Source: Micromonospora sp. CB01531
Lineage (GTDB): Bacteria > Actinomycetota > Actinomycetes > Mycobacteriales > Micromonosporaceae
Assembly (NCBI RefSeq): GCF_001905095.1
Contig: NZ_LWLS01000058.1
Span: forward strand, 62,001-126,000
DNA length: 64,000 nucleotides
Direction: 5' to 3'
The notes beneath the pieces are model-generated. The model saw nothing but the letters and a program-made list of their open reading frames with translations, did no database searches and was not told the DNA's origin. Position 1 is the stretch's first letter; each line of letters opens with the position of its first letter. Below are positions 45,371 to 54,318 of this stretch, piece after piece. The position numbers and the translations under genes are program-made.

Positions 45371-45724
45371 TCACCCGGCCTTGGGCAGCTCCCGCAGACC
45401 GAAGGCCACGCCCTGGTTGTCGCGGCACTCGGCGAACGCGCCGTACTGCGGGCTCGGCGGCCGCAGCGGGCCCACCTCGCCGCCCAGCTCCTTGACCCGC
45501 TCGACAGCCTTGGCCAGGTCGTCCACCCCGAAGTAGACGATGATGTGCGGAGGGTCGGTGTCCGGATGGGAGCCGGCCTCCAGGCCCGGGGCCGCACCCG
45601 GCATCTCGATGTACGACCCGTGGGTGAGCATCGTGAACTTCCAGCCGAACAGCGCCTCGTAGAATTCCCGGGTGCGTTCGGGAACCGGAACTGCGAACTC
45701 GATGAACGAAGGTTCTCCTGCCAC
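45371..45724 (-). CDS. VOC-family protein (2)
   Basis: A 117-residue VOC protein: PSFIEFAVPVPERTREFYEA, then LFGWKF, PHIIVYFGVDDLAKAVERVK and ECRDNQGVAFGL. This is the common one-subunit arrangement of glyoxalase/dioxygenase-superfamily proteins. The GTG start is preceded by GGAGGGCGCC. It is divergent from an acyl-CoA dehydrogenase-like gene. Enzymatic or binding role unknown. Confidence 0.85.
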   Translation of the reverse strand: MAGEPSFIEFAVPVPERTREFYEALFGWKFTMLTHGSYIEMPGAAPGLEAGSHPDTDPPHIIVYFGVDDLAKAVERVKELGGEVGPLRPPSPQYGAFAECRDNQGVAFGLRELPKAG

Positions 45725-45927
45725 GGCGCCCTCCGGTGCGTGATCTGTCAGGGGAGATGTCCTAGCATCATAACGGGTATTGGCTCGTCTTCCGCAGACG
45801 CACGAGGATGCTAGTGAAGACGAGTTCCGGTGGCTGGCGGGTCAGCCACCACGGCGGCCGACGCGCCACCGGGCCCACGGGCCCGCACCACCGGCCCCCC
45901 AGGGCCCCATGAACGGAGGGCACTGCT

Positions 45928-46953
45928 GTGACTGTCTCCATCGAGGAGTCCACGAGCCTGCGGCAGGCGCGCGAGATCGCCGACGAGGCGTTCTTCCCCG
46001 CCGCGCTTGCGGTCGACGGCGCCGACCGCGTCCCGATCTCCCACCTGGACTTGCTCGCCGAGCAGGGCTTCTACGGACTGGCCGCGCCCCCGGAGTTCAA
46101 CCGCCTCGACCTGCCGAGCTTCCCAGCGGTGTGCCGCGTCATCGAGACGCTCGCCAGCGGCTGCCTCACCACCACGTTCGTCTGGGCCCAGCACCACAAC
46201 GCGGTGATGGCGGCCGCCAACACCGGCAACGCCCAACTGCGTGCGGCCTGGCTGGAGCCGCTGGCCACCGGGCGGCGCCGGGCGGGACTGGCGATCGGCG
46301 CCGCGGTGCGGCCCGGTCCGTCAGCGCTGGCGGCGACACCGGCCGACGGCGGGTTCCTGTTCTCCGGCGCCGCGCCGTGGGTGAGCGGCTGGGGCCTGAT
46401 CGACACGATCTACGCGGCCGCCCGGCTGCCCGACGACACGCTGGTCTTCGCCCTGGTCGACGCCGAAACGAGTGGCACGCTGGCCGTCGAGCCGTTGCGG
46501 ATGTCGGCGGTGAACGCCAGCAGCACGGTGACGGTCACCTTCGACAACCACTTCGTGCCCGCCGACCGCGTCGCCAACCAAATGCCGCTCGAGGCGTGGC
46601 GGCAGCGCGACCCGGCGACGCTGCGGTTCAACGGTTCCCTCGCGCTCGGCGTGGCCGACCGGGCGATCGAGCTGGCCGATGAGCCGCGGCTGCGCCAGCA
46701 GCTCGACGCCGTCCGTGACCGCCTCGACGCCGCCGACCCGGGCACCATGCCCGCCGCCCGGGCTGCCGCCTCGGAGCTGGCGCTGCGGGCCAGCGCGAAC
46801 CTCGCCGTGGCCGCCGGCAGCCGTGCCGTTCTGCTCGATCAGCACGCCCAGCGCCTGGTGCGGGAGGCGACCTTCCTGCTGGTCTTCGGCTCCCGCCCGG
46901 GCATCCGCGATGCCCTGCACACCGCGTTCGTCACATCCGGCGGCGTCGCCTGA
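45928..46953 (+). CDS. Acyl-CoA dehydrogenase-like protein (4)
   Basis: A 341-residue, somewhat short member of the acyl-CoA dehydrogenase superfamily. It shows HLDLLAEQGFYGLAAPPEFN, TTTFVWAQHHNAVMAA and GGFLFSGAAPWVSGWGLIDT, then TVTFDNHFVPADRVANQMPL. The usual C-terminal ANTIEGGTSEI motif is absent; the end reads LLDQHAQRLVREATFLLVFG. It might be a flavin monooxygenase-like or a divergent dehydrogenase. The GTG start follows GGAGGGCACTGCT. It converges on NRPS3, with two strong hairpins between. Confidence 0.72.
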   Translation: MTVSIEESTSLRQAREIADEAFFPAALAVDGADRVPISHLDLLAEQGFYGLAAPPEFNRLDLPSFPAVCRVIETLASGCLTTTFVWAQHHNAVMAAANTGNAQLRAAWLEPLATGRRRAGLAIGAAVRPGPSALAATPADGGFLFSGAAPWVSGWGLIDTIYAAARLPDDTLVFALVDAETSGTLAVEPLRMSAVNASSTVTVTFDNHFVPADRVANQMPLEAWRQRDPATLRFNGSLALGVADRAIELADEPRLRQQLDAVRDRLDAADPGTMPAARAAASELALRASANLAVAAGSRAVLLDQHAQRLVREATFLLVFGSRPGIRDALHTAFVTSGGVA

Positions 46954-46957
46954 CACC

Positions 46958-46987
46958 CCGGGGCGGCGTCGCCGGGCGCCGCCCCGG
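46958..46987. terminator. Hairpin after the ACAD-like gene
   Basis: CCGGGGCGGCG (46958-46968) pairs with 46977-46987 across an 8-base loop, directly after the stop codon at 46953. Confidence 0.7.
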
Positions 46988-46988
46988 T

Positions 46989-47033
46989 GCGCAGGGCTCG
47001 CGACGCGCACGACCGGCGTCGCGGGCCCTGCGC
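46989..47033. terminator. Long hairpin before the NRPS3 stop
   Basis: GCGCAGGGCTCGCGACG (46989-47005) pairs with 47017-47033 with a single T-G wobble in 17 pairs and an 11-base loop. Together with the previous hairpin it separates the convergent ACAD-like and NRPS3 genes. Confidence 0.75.
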
Positions 47034-47042
47034 GCGTCCGCC

Positions 47043-50000
47043 CTACGGCATCCGGTCGACCAGCTGGGCCACGGCCTGCGCCTGATCGCGGTTCACCACC
47101 GTGAAGTGGTCGCCCTCCAGCACGTGGACGCGGGCCTGCAGCGCCGCCGCGGCGTGCCGCAGCGGCGACAGGTAGCCCGCCGCCGGACCGGTTAGCCCCC
47201 GCGACGCCTCCACGACGTCCAGCTCCAGTCCCTGCTCGGCGACGAACGAGTACCGCAGCAGCGCCCGGGTGTTGGCCTCGAAAACCCGGTACATCGCGTG
47301 CAGCTCGGCGTACGTCACCGACTTCAGCTCCTTGAGCTGCGGCGGCGGCGCCGCCCACGTCCGGCGTAGCGTCTCCTGGACAGCATCCGTGGCGCACGGG
47401 TCGCTCGGCACCTCCACCGGCGCGCCGGCGAGGTTGTGCAGGAACGCCTGCACGAGGGTGGCGTCGTCGACCGGGCGGCCGGTGCCGCAGCCGACCCAGG
47501 GGTCGATGAGCACCACCGCACACTTCCGTCCTTGCCACCGCAGCCGCCGGGCCATCTCGTACGCCACCACGCCGCCCAGCGACCAGCCGGCCAGCCGGAC
47601 CGTCCGGTCCGGTGGCTCGTTCGCGATGACCGGCGCGAGTTCCGCCAGGTACCGGGTGGCCAACTCCTCGATGGTCACGCCCGGCTGCGCCGGGGACGGC
47701 GCGGACAGGCCAAGCACCCGATGCCGCTCGGCCAGCTCGGCCACCAGCGGGCGGTAACACAGCAGGTCGCCGCCGACCGGGTGCACCAGGACCAGCGGAC
47801 GGTGCCCGTTGTCGGCCAGCGTGACCAGGCTGCGCGCCGGCCCGGTGCCGCCTGCGGCGTCGAGCAGGGCGGCGAGCTCCCCGACGGTGCCCGAGGTGTA
47901 CAGCGTGGCCAGCGGCAGCCGCCGCCCCAACTGCTGCTCGATGCGGTTCATCAGGCGCGCCGCGAGCAGCGAGCTGCCGCCGTAGGCGAAGAAGTCGACG
48001 GCGCGGCCGACCTCCGGCACGTCCAACAGCTCCTGCCACAGCGCGGCCAGGGCCCGCTCGGTGGCGGTGCGGGGCGCGTCGTCGCCGACCTGCCGGGCGG
48101 CCCCCACGGCGGCGGCCCGCTCGGCCAACTGCCGCCGGTCGACCTTGCCATTGGCGGTCAGCGGCAGCCGAAGCCGCACCTCGATGCTGCGCGGCACCAT
48201 GTAGTCCGGCAACCGGGCCACGAGGTGGGTCTTCAGCAGCGCGACGAGCTGCTCGGCCGGGGTCTGCGAGGCCACGAAGGCGACCAGCGACACAGCCCTT
48301 CCGTCGCTACGGGTGACCACGGCGGCGTCAGCGACCGCCGAGTGAGCCAGCAGCGCCGCCTCGATCTCGCCGAGTTCCACCCGGAAGCCGTTGACCTTGA
48401 CCTGTGGGTCCTCCCGGCCCAGGAACTCCAGCGTGCCGTCGGGCCAGTAGCGGGCCCAGTCGCCCGTGCGGTAGATCCGTTCCTGCCGCCGCGGATGCAC
48501 GAGGAACGACGCGGCGGTCAGGTCCCCGTCGCCCAGGTAGCCCAGGGCGAGGCCACGCCCGCCGATGAACAGCTCGCCCGGCACCCAGTCGGGGCGGTCC
48601 ATCAGGCGGGCGTCGAGCACCTGGAAGCGCTGGTTGCGTAGCGGATGGCCGTACGGGATCGAAATCCAGTGCGGGGGCACCCGCACCGGCACCGGGTGGT
48701 AGTTGGACCAGATCGACGCCTCCGTCGCGCCCCCGAGGCTCGCGCACGCGGCGTGCGGCGCGATCTCCGCCAACTCCGCGCCGAGGTTGATCGGCACCCA
48801 GTCGCCGCTGACCATGGCCAGCCGCAGCTCGGTGAGCGGATGCCGGCCGCTCGTGCGTACGAACTCCACGAACATCGCCAGGTACGCCGGGACGCTGTTC
48901 CACACCGTGACCCCGGCGGCCAGGCACAGCTCGTAGAGGTGGGTGACCTCCCGTTCCTGCCCGGGTGTCGGCACGACCACCGCCCCGCCCGCGGCCAGCA
49001 TGCCGAACACGTCCCACACCGACAGGTCGAATGTGTAGTCGGAGACGGCGAGCACCCGGTCGCGGGGGCCGAGGCCGAACCGCTCGTTGATGTCGACCAG
49101 CGTGTTGACGACGCTGCCGTGCGAGATCATCACCCCCTTCGGCGTGCCGGAGGTGCCGGAGGTGAAGATGACGTACGCCAGCGACTCCGGGTCGACGTCC
49201 ACCGCCGGCCGCGCCGCCCCGTCCTGACAGGCGATGGCGGTGGCGATGTCGATGGTCCGCGCGCCCGCGTACGGCTCCTCGCCCTGGACGCTGCGGTCGG
49301 CCAGCAGCACCCGTAGTCCGCAGATCTCGGCCACCTGCTCCCGACGGCGGCGCGGCCACCGCGGCGAGACCGGCACGTACGCGGCCCCGGCCATCAGAAC
49401 CCCGATCAACGCGATGATCTGGTGCGCCCCGCGCAGCGCCTGCACGCCGACCACCTCGCCGGGCCGTACCCCGGCGGCGACGAGTTCCGCAGCGACGGCG
49501 CTGGCCTGGTCGCGCAGCTGCGCGTAGGTGATCTCCCGGCCGCCGGCGATCACCGCGAGCCGGTCCGGCTGCCGCTCGGCCTGCTCCTCGAAGAGCTCGT
49601 GCATGGTGACCACCCGGGCGGGCGCCGCCGTGTCGTTGACCTGCTCGCGGATCTTGAGCTGGGCCGCCGGGGTGAGATCGAACGATTCCGTCCCCCACGC
49701 CTCGTCCTCGGTGGCCAGCCGGATCAGCAGGGACCGGTACGCGGCGAACATGTCGTCGATCATGCCCGCCGGGTAGAGGTCGTCCGCGCTGTCCCAGGTG
49801 GTGACCAGAGCGTTGCCGGCCACGAACACCTGGTGGTCCAACGCGACCTGCGGCGTGCGGACCTTGCCCTCCAGCCGCTGCCAGCCGAGGTGTTCCAGGA
49901 AGACCCCGGTGTCGGCCTCCCCGACCCCGAGCATGCTGGTGAACACCACCGGCATCAGCGCGTTGCGGGCGTTGCCCTGCCGCTGGTTGAGCTGCCGGAT

Positions 50001-51065
50001 GACGGAGACCCCGCTGAAGGAGGAGTGTTCCATGTCCTCGAGCAGTTGCCGGCGCCAGGCGCGGGCCCGGTCGAGGAAGGTGTCGCCCGCGCTGCCCTGG
50101 CGGCACTCCATCAGCAGCGTGCTGCTGAAGTTGCCGATGATCTTGTCGGCGTCCGGGTGAAACGGCAGCCGGTCGCCGTACATGATGTTGATGGTGAAGT
50201 CGGGGTTCTTCGACCAGTGCCGCAGCACCTCGCAGAACGCCGCGCCGAGCACCATGGTGCCCGTGAGTCGACTCTTCCTGATGCGCGTGGCCAGGCTGGT
50301 CCACTGTTCGGGGGTGAGCTTGAAGACCCGGCGCACGAGGCGGGGGCTGGGGTCGCCGGTCATCCGGCGGCGGGGCAGCTCCGGCGCAGCGGGCAGGCTG
50401 TCCAGCCGGTTGAGCCAGTAGCGGCGGGCCCGCTCGTGTTCGTCGCTGTCCTTGCGCCCCTCGAACTCGCTGCGGTACTCCCGGAAGGTGTACCGCAGCG
50501 GGGGCAGCGACTCGCCGTTCAGCAGGGCCCGCAGCTCCTGGGCGAAAATCTCGCCCGAGAACCCGTCGATGGCCAGCAGCCGCGCGCACACCTGCACCAC
50601 AACGTGGGTGTCCAGGGCGAAGACGAAGACCTCGAACGGAGCGTGCCCGTCGCGCGGTGGCCCCTCGTCGTAACAGCGCTCCCGATTACGGGTGAGGATC
50701 CGTCGCCACACATGCTCCGGCTGGCCGCGTAGCGACCGGTAGATCAGCGGTACGGGAAGCTCGTCCTGGACGTGCAGCAGGCCCGTCTCATCGAAGGACG
50801 CCCGGAGCATCTCGTGCCGGCGCATGAGCTGATGCAGGGCCGCGCTGAACGCGCGGACATCCAGCTCCTGGCAGGCGTACTCCTCGTAGAACAGGGCGGG
50901 GCCGCCGAGCTGGAAGTCGCCCAGCTCGCCGAGCAGGTACGCGTACTGCAGGTCGCTCATGGGCGCCGAGCGGGCGCCCGAGGCGTCCGCTCGGGAAGCT
51001 GCCGACGGCGGGGCCGGTGGGACGATGGCTGACGATGTGTGATGCTCCGGTCCCGTGATGTCCAT
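47043..51065 (-). CDS. NRPS3: Cy-like-A-PCP-TE (terminal module)
   Basis: A 1340-residue synthetase. After about 40 unstructured residues, a heterocyclisation-type domain (about 45-480) shows Cy features (SDLQYAYLLGELGDFQLGGP, RHEMLRASF, PVVFTSMLGVG, RTPQVALDHQV). However, its DxxxxD motif reads RLLAID (Arg 162, Asp 167). The A domain (about 500-960) gives D-L-W-N-M-S-L-I-W-K, close to cysteine. PCP reads FFAYGGSSLLAARL. The thioesterase has an intact GWSLGGVVAYEMARRL and the late His in EGDHFTVV. It is the only NRPS protein here with a working-looking TE, so it should release the product. ATG 51065 follows GGGGGGAA. Confidence 0.93.
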   Translation of the reverse strand: MDITGPEHHTSSAIVPPAPPSAASRADASGARSAPMSDLQYAYLLGELGDFQLGGPALFYEEYACQELDVRAFSAALHQLMRRHEMLRASFDETGLLHVQDELPVPLIYRSLRGQPEHVWRRILTRNRERCYDEGPPRDGHAPFEVFVFALDTHVVVQVCARLLAIDGFSGEIFAQELRALLNGESLPPLRYTFREYRSEFEGRKDSDEHERARRYWLNRLDSLPAAPELPRRRMTGDPSPRLVRRVFKLTPEQWTSLATRIRKSRLTGTMVLGAAFCEVLRHWSKNPDFTINIMYGDRLPFHPDADKIIGNFSSTLLMECRQGSAGDTFLDRARAWRRQLLEDMEHSSFSGVSVIRQLNQRQGNARNALMPVVFTSMLGVGEADTGVFLEHLGWQRLEGKVRTPQVALDHQVFVAGNALVTTWDSADDLYPAGMIDDMFAAYRSLLIRLATEDEAWGTESFDLTPAAQLKIREQVNDTAAPARVVTMHELFEEQAERQPDRLAVIAGGREITYAQLRDQASAVAAELVAAGVRPGEVVGVQALRGAHQIIALIGVLMAGAAYVPVSPRWPRRRREQVAEICGLRVLLADRSVQGEEPYAGARTIDIATAIACQDGAARPAVDVDPESLAYVIFTSGTSGTPKGVMISHGSVVNTLVDINERFGLGPRDRVLAVSDYTFDLSVWDVFGMLAAGGAVVVPTPGQEREVTHLYELCLAAGVTVWNSVPAYLAMFVEFVRTSGRHPLTELRLAMVSGDWVPINLGAELAEIAPHAACASLGGATEASIWSNYHPVPVRVPPHWISIPYGHPLRNQRFQVLDARLMDRPDWVPGELFIGGRGLALGYLGDGDLTAASFLVHPRRQERIYRTGDWARYWPDGTLEFLGREDPQVKVNGFRVELGEIEAALLAHSAVADAAVVTRSDGRAVSLVAFVASQTPAEQLVALLKTHLVARLPDYMVPRSIEVRLRLPLTANGKVDRRQLAERAAAVGAARQVGDDAPRTATERALAALWQELLDVPEVGRAVDFFAYGGSSLLAARLMNRIEQQLGRRLPLATLYTSGTVGELAALLDAAGGTGPARSLVTLADNGHRPLVLVHPVGGDLLCYRPLVAELAERHRVLGLSAPSPAQPGVTIEELATRYLAELAPVIANEPPDRTVRLAGWSLGGVVAYEMARRLRWQGRKCAVVLIDPWVGCGTGRPVDDATLVQAFLHNLAGAPVEVPSDPCATDAVQETLRRTWAAPPPQLKELKSVTYAELHAMYRVFEANTRALLRYSFVAEQGLELDVVEASRGLTGPAAGYLSPLRHAAAALQARVHVLEGDHFTVVNRDQAQAVAQLVDRMP

Positions 51066-51212
51066 TATGTTCCCCCCAGGATGGTCGATTGTGGACAAGC
51101 TGGTACAAATGATCTGACCGGAGATATGCTCCGGACGGTCCCCCGTGGGATGTGGTCGACCGGCGATGCCCGGCGACCGGGCAAGGGAGCGCAGGGAGGC
51201 GAGCGGCGGGGG

Positions 51213-51449
51213 CTATCGCGCGGCGGCGGCCCGCAGCTGGTGCACCGCCTCGGTCAGTTCCGCCGGGGTGGGCCGGTCGAATACCTCGATCATCGGCAGT
51301 TGTACGCCGAAGACGATGTTCACCCAGTGCACGATGGCCGCCGCCGCCATCGAGTCGCCTTCGAGGTCGTCGAAGAAGTCAGTATCCGGCCGCACCTGGC
51401 GGCCGAAGATGTTCTCCCAGATGTCGACCATCTGTTGTTCGTTTGTCAC
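51213..51449 (-). CDS. Free-standing carrier protein (2)
   Basis: A 78-residue carrier protein: QQMVDIWENIFGRQVRPDTD, then FFDDLEGDSMAAAAIVHWVN with the attachment Ser near residue 33, then VFDRPTPAELTEAVHQL. The GTG start at 51449 has GGGGAGG just upstream and gives the standard length. It lies between the aldehyde dehydrogenase and NRPS3 genes on the same strand. It could present a building block to a standalone condensation domain or to NRPS3, or hold an intermediate during oxidation. Confidence 0.88.
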   Translation of the reverse strand: MTNEQQMVDIWENIFGRQVRPDTDFFDDLEGDSMAAAAIVHWVNIVFGVQLPMIEVFDRPTPAELTEAVHQLRAAAAR

Positions 51450-51493
51450 GATGCCTCCCCATGACGTGCCCGGCCGCCGAACGCGGCCGGTGC

Positions 51494-53020
51494 TCACCTC
51501 GGAGCAGGTACCGCCCTCCATGGGCGGGTGCCCAGGTCATTTATCAGTGTCTTTGTCTCTAGAAAGGCGTCGACGCCCGCCCTGCCCATTTCACGTCCCC
51601 AGCCCGATTCCCGCATTCCGCCGAAGGGCAGCGCCGGATCGAGAACGTGCCAACTGTTGACCCACACGGTGCCGGCCCGCAGCCGGCGGCCGACCTGGTG
51701 CGCCAGCCCCAGATCGCGGGTGAAGACGCCGGCGGCGAGCCCGTACGGGCTGCCGTTGGCCAGCGCCACTACCTCCTCCACAGTGTCGAAGGCCTGCGCC
51801 ACCAGCACCGGGCCGAAGACCTCCTCCCGGACCACCGGCGCCTGCGGGTCGGCCCCGGTCACCACCGCCGCAGTGCAGAAGAAGCCCGGCGAGTCCGGCG
51901 CCTGGCCGCCGGTGACCCGCGCACCGCCGTCGCGGGCCGAGCGCAGATAGGACAGCACCCTCGCCCGGTGCTCCGCGGATATCAACGGCCCCATGTCCGT
52001 GTCCTGGTCCAGCCCGTCGCCGAGCCTGATCGCCGCGGCCCGCTCCCGGATCCCCGCGACAACCTCGTCGAAGACCGGCCGCTGCACATACAGCCGGGAC
52101 CCCGCCACGCAGGTCTCGCCCTGGTTGTAGAAGATCGCATGGGCCGCGCCGTCCATCGCCCGAGCCAGGTCGGCGTCGGCGAACACGATGCTCGGTGACT
52201 TGCCGCCCAACTCCAGGGTCACCCGGCGGAAGTCGGCGGCCGCGGCCTGGACGATGCTGCGCCCGACCTCCGTCGACCCGGTGAACGTGACCTTGTCGAC
52301 GCCCGGGTGCGCGGCGAGCGCTGCGCCGGTGCCACCGTCGCCGGTGACGATGTTCAGCACGCCCGCCGGCACGCCGGCCTCTCGCACCAGCTGCCCGAGC
52401 AGCAGCGCGGACAGCGGCGTCTGCTCGGCTGGCTTCAGCACCACCGTGCAGCCCGCTGCCAGGGCGGGCGCCACCTTCGCCGCAGCCATGTAGAGCGGGA
52501 AGTTCCACGGGATGATGGCCGCCACCACACCCACCGGCTCGGGCACGGTCAGGGCGACATGCCGCTCCGGGCTGGCGGTGTAGAGCGAAGCGTTCTCGCC
52601 GTTCAGCCGGCCGGGCCAGCCGGCCATATAGTGGAACACCGCGGCGGCGGCCGGGACGTCGCCCGCCCGGGCCACCCGCAGCGGCTTGCCGTTGTCGAGG
52701 CAGTCCAGCAGAGCCAGCCGGTCGGCGTGCGCGAGGATCAGGTCGCCGACCCGGTGCAGCAGCCGGGCCCGGGCGGCTGGGGACATCCGGTGCCACCGGG
52801 ATCCGGGCTCGCCGGCGGCGCGCGCCGCAGCGACGGCCCGGGCCACGTCCGTCGGATGGGCGTGGGCAACCGTCGCAAGTGTCTCTCCGGTGGACGGACA
52901 CACAGATGTCAGCAGACGACCATCGTTCGCGGGCGACCACTTGCCTCCGATGAACAACTCTCGAGGTAATTCGTCCAGACAGGACATACGTGGCCTGTCG
53001 GTTTCTGCGGTCGCCGACAT
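51494..53020 (-). CDS. Aldehyde dehydrogenase (2)
   Basis: A 508-residue aldehyde dehydrogenase with LFIGGKWSPA at the N-terminus, AIIPWNFPLYM, KPAEQTPLSALLLG, catalytic LELGGKSPSIVF (Glu) and YNQGETCVAGSRLYV (Cys), and EEVFGPV and PFGGMRESGWGREMG at the end. Starts at 53029 (GTG), 53020 (ATG) and 52987 (ATG) are all possible; none has a clear ribosome binding site. It leads the operon with carrier protein 2 and NRPS3, so it may form an acid precursor or act at product release. Confidence 0.9.
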   Translation of the reverse strand: MSATAETDRPRMSCLDELPRELFIGGKWSPANDGRLLTSVCPSTGETLATVAHAHPTDVARAVAAARAAGEPGSRWHRMSPAARARLLHRVGDLILAHADRLALLDCLDNGKPLRVARAGDVPAAAAVFHYMAGWPGRLNGENASLYTASPERHVALTVPEPVGVVAAIIPWNFPLYMAAAKVAPALAAGCTVVLKPAEQTPLSALLLGQLVREAGVPAGVLNIVTGDGGTGAALAAHPGVDKVTFTGSTEVGRSIVQAAAADFRRVTLELGGKSPSIVFADADLARAMDGAAHAIFYNQGETCVAGSRLYVQRPVFDEVVAGIRERAAAIRLGDGLDQDTDMGPLISAEHRARVLSYLRSARDGGARVTGGQAPDSPGFFCTAAVVTGADPQAPVVREEVFGPVLVAQAFDTVEEVVALANGSPYGLAAGVFTRDLGLAHQVGRRLRAGTVWVNSWHVLDPALPFGGMRESGWGREMGRAGVDAFLETKTLINDLGTRPWRAVPAPR

Positions 53021-53131
53021 GCACGACACGCTAGCGCAAAGACCACGCTCGGCATACGGTCAATCGGACGTAGCTATGTGCGTAACAGGCCGCCAGACTC
53101 AATCTTTCCGACGAAAACATCGGGGTAGGGC

Positions 53132-54229
53132 ATGAGGTATCCGCGGAGTGTTTATCGCGTCTTTGACAGGATGCTTGCCAAGAAGCGTGGTGGGCGCAGC
53201 TGGCCGACCAGCTTCGCCGACCGGCTGACCCATCCGGTGCCTGACTCCCGGGCGGTCCGCAAGCTGATCACCGAGGGAGGGATGCGGCCCGACCTCAGCC
53301 AGGTCGACCGGATTCCCGTCCACCCCGCCACCGACCGACTGCCGCCCGCCGACGCGGGCGAGGTGGTGGCGACCTGGGTCGGCCACGCCTCATTCGTGCT
53401 CCAGATCGGCGGGCTCGTGGTGCTCACCGACCCGGTGTGGTCGCGCCGCATCCCCGGGGTACGGCCCCGGTTCACTCCGCCCGGCCTGCGCTGGGAGGCC
53501 CTGCCCCCGGTGGACGCCGTCGTCATCAGTCACAACCACTTCGACCATCTCGACGCGCCCACCATCCGCCGGCTGCCGCGCCGCGTTCTGATGCTCGTGC
53601 CCGGCGGCCTCGGCTGGTGGTTCCGCCGGCTGGGGTTCACCGCCGTCGTGGAGCTGGACTGGTGGGAGAGCGCCCGCCTCGGCGCGGTGGAGTTCCAGTT
53701 CGTCCCGGTGCACCACTGGAGCCGCCGGACGCTCTTCGACGGCTGCCAGAGCCTGTGGGGCGGCTGGATGCTCGAGGCCGACGCCGGCCCCGCCGCCCGG
53801 GCCGGCGCCGGCCCGGTGGACCCGGCCACCGGCGTCGGTGCCGGTCCCACCCCCGGGGCCGGACCCCTGCGCGTCTTCTTCGCCGGGGACTCCGCCTACG
53901 GGCCGTACTTCGCCGAGATCGGGCGCCGCCACGGCCCGATCGACCTCGCCCTGATGCCGGTCGGCGCCTACCTGCCCCGCTGGTTCATGAAGCCGCTGCA
54001 CATGAGCCCACCCGAGGCCGTGCGCGCCTGTGGCGACCTGGGCGCCCGACGGATGGCCACCATGCACTGGGGGACCTTTGCGCTCTCCGCCGAGGCTCCG
54101 CTGGCGCCACTGGAGCAGGCCAGGCAGGCGTGGCAGGCCAGCGGGCGGGCCGCCGAGGACCTGTGGGACCTGGCGGTGGGGGAGAGCCGTACCCTGCACC
54201 GCGCCGTGACCACGCCGGCCGCCGGCTGA
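53132..54229 (+). CDS. MBL-fold hydrolase (NAPE-PLD/UlaG-like)
   Basis: A 365-residue metallo-beta-lactamase-fold protein. It has VVATWVGHASFVLQIGG, LTDPVWSRR, the metal motif VISHNHFDHLD near residue 135, RVFFAGDSAYGPYFAEIGRR and a final MATMHWGTFALS. This order matches the NAPE-PLD-like branch, whose members hydrolyse phosphodiester or lactone-type substrates. A Gly/Pro/Ala-rich insertion (about residues 235-262) is unusual and probably a loop. In the cluster it may hydrolyse a thioester or ester; unproven. Divergent from the aldehyde dehydrogenase gene. Confidence 0.85.
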   Translation: MRYPRSVYRVFDRMLAKKRGGRSWPTSFADRLTHPVPDSRAVRKLITEGGMRPDLSQVDRIPVHPATDRLPPADAGEVVATWVGHASFVLQIGGLVVLTDPVWSRRIPGVRPRFTPPGLRWEALPPVDAVVISHNHFDHLDAPTIRRLPRRVLMLVPGGLGWWFRRLGFTAVVELDWWESARLGAVEFQFVPVHHWSRRTLFDGCQSLWGGWMLEADAGPAARAGAGPVDPATGVGAGPTPGAGPLRVFFAGDSAYGPYFAEIGRRHGPIDLALMPVGAYLPRWFMKPLHMSPPEAVRACGDLGARRMATMHWGTFALSAEAPLAPLEQARQAWQASGRAAEDLWDLAVGESRTLHRAVTTPAAG

Positions 54230-54257
54230 CCGGCGCCGGCCCAGGACGGCTCGCGAT

Positions 54258-54286
54258 GGCGCCCGCGCCCACCGCACGCGGGCGCC
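54258..54286. terminator. 10-bp perfect hairpin between convergent genes
   Basis: GGCGCCCGCG (54258-54267) pairs perfectly with CGCGGGCGCC (54277-54286) across a 9-base loop between the convergent MBL and FAD oxidoreductase genes. Confidence 0.75.
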
Positions 54287-54318
54287 GCCGCCGGCGCGCC
54301 TCGGTCGCCGGCCGCGGG

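Noticed and set aside
51541..51560. Another AGTGTCTTT match
   Set aside because: It lies inside the C-terminal coding part of the second aldehyde dehydrogenase, so it is not counted as a regulatory site.
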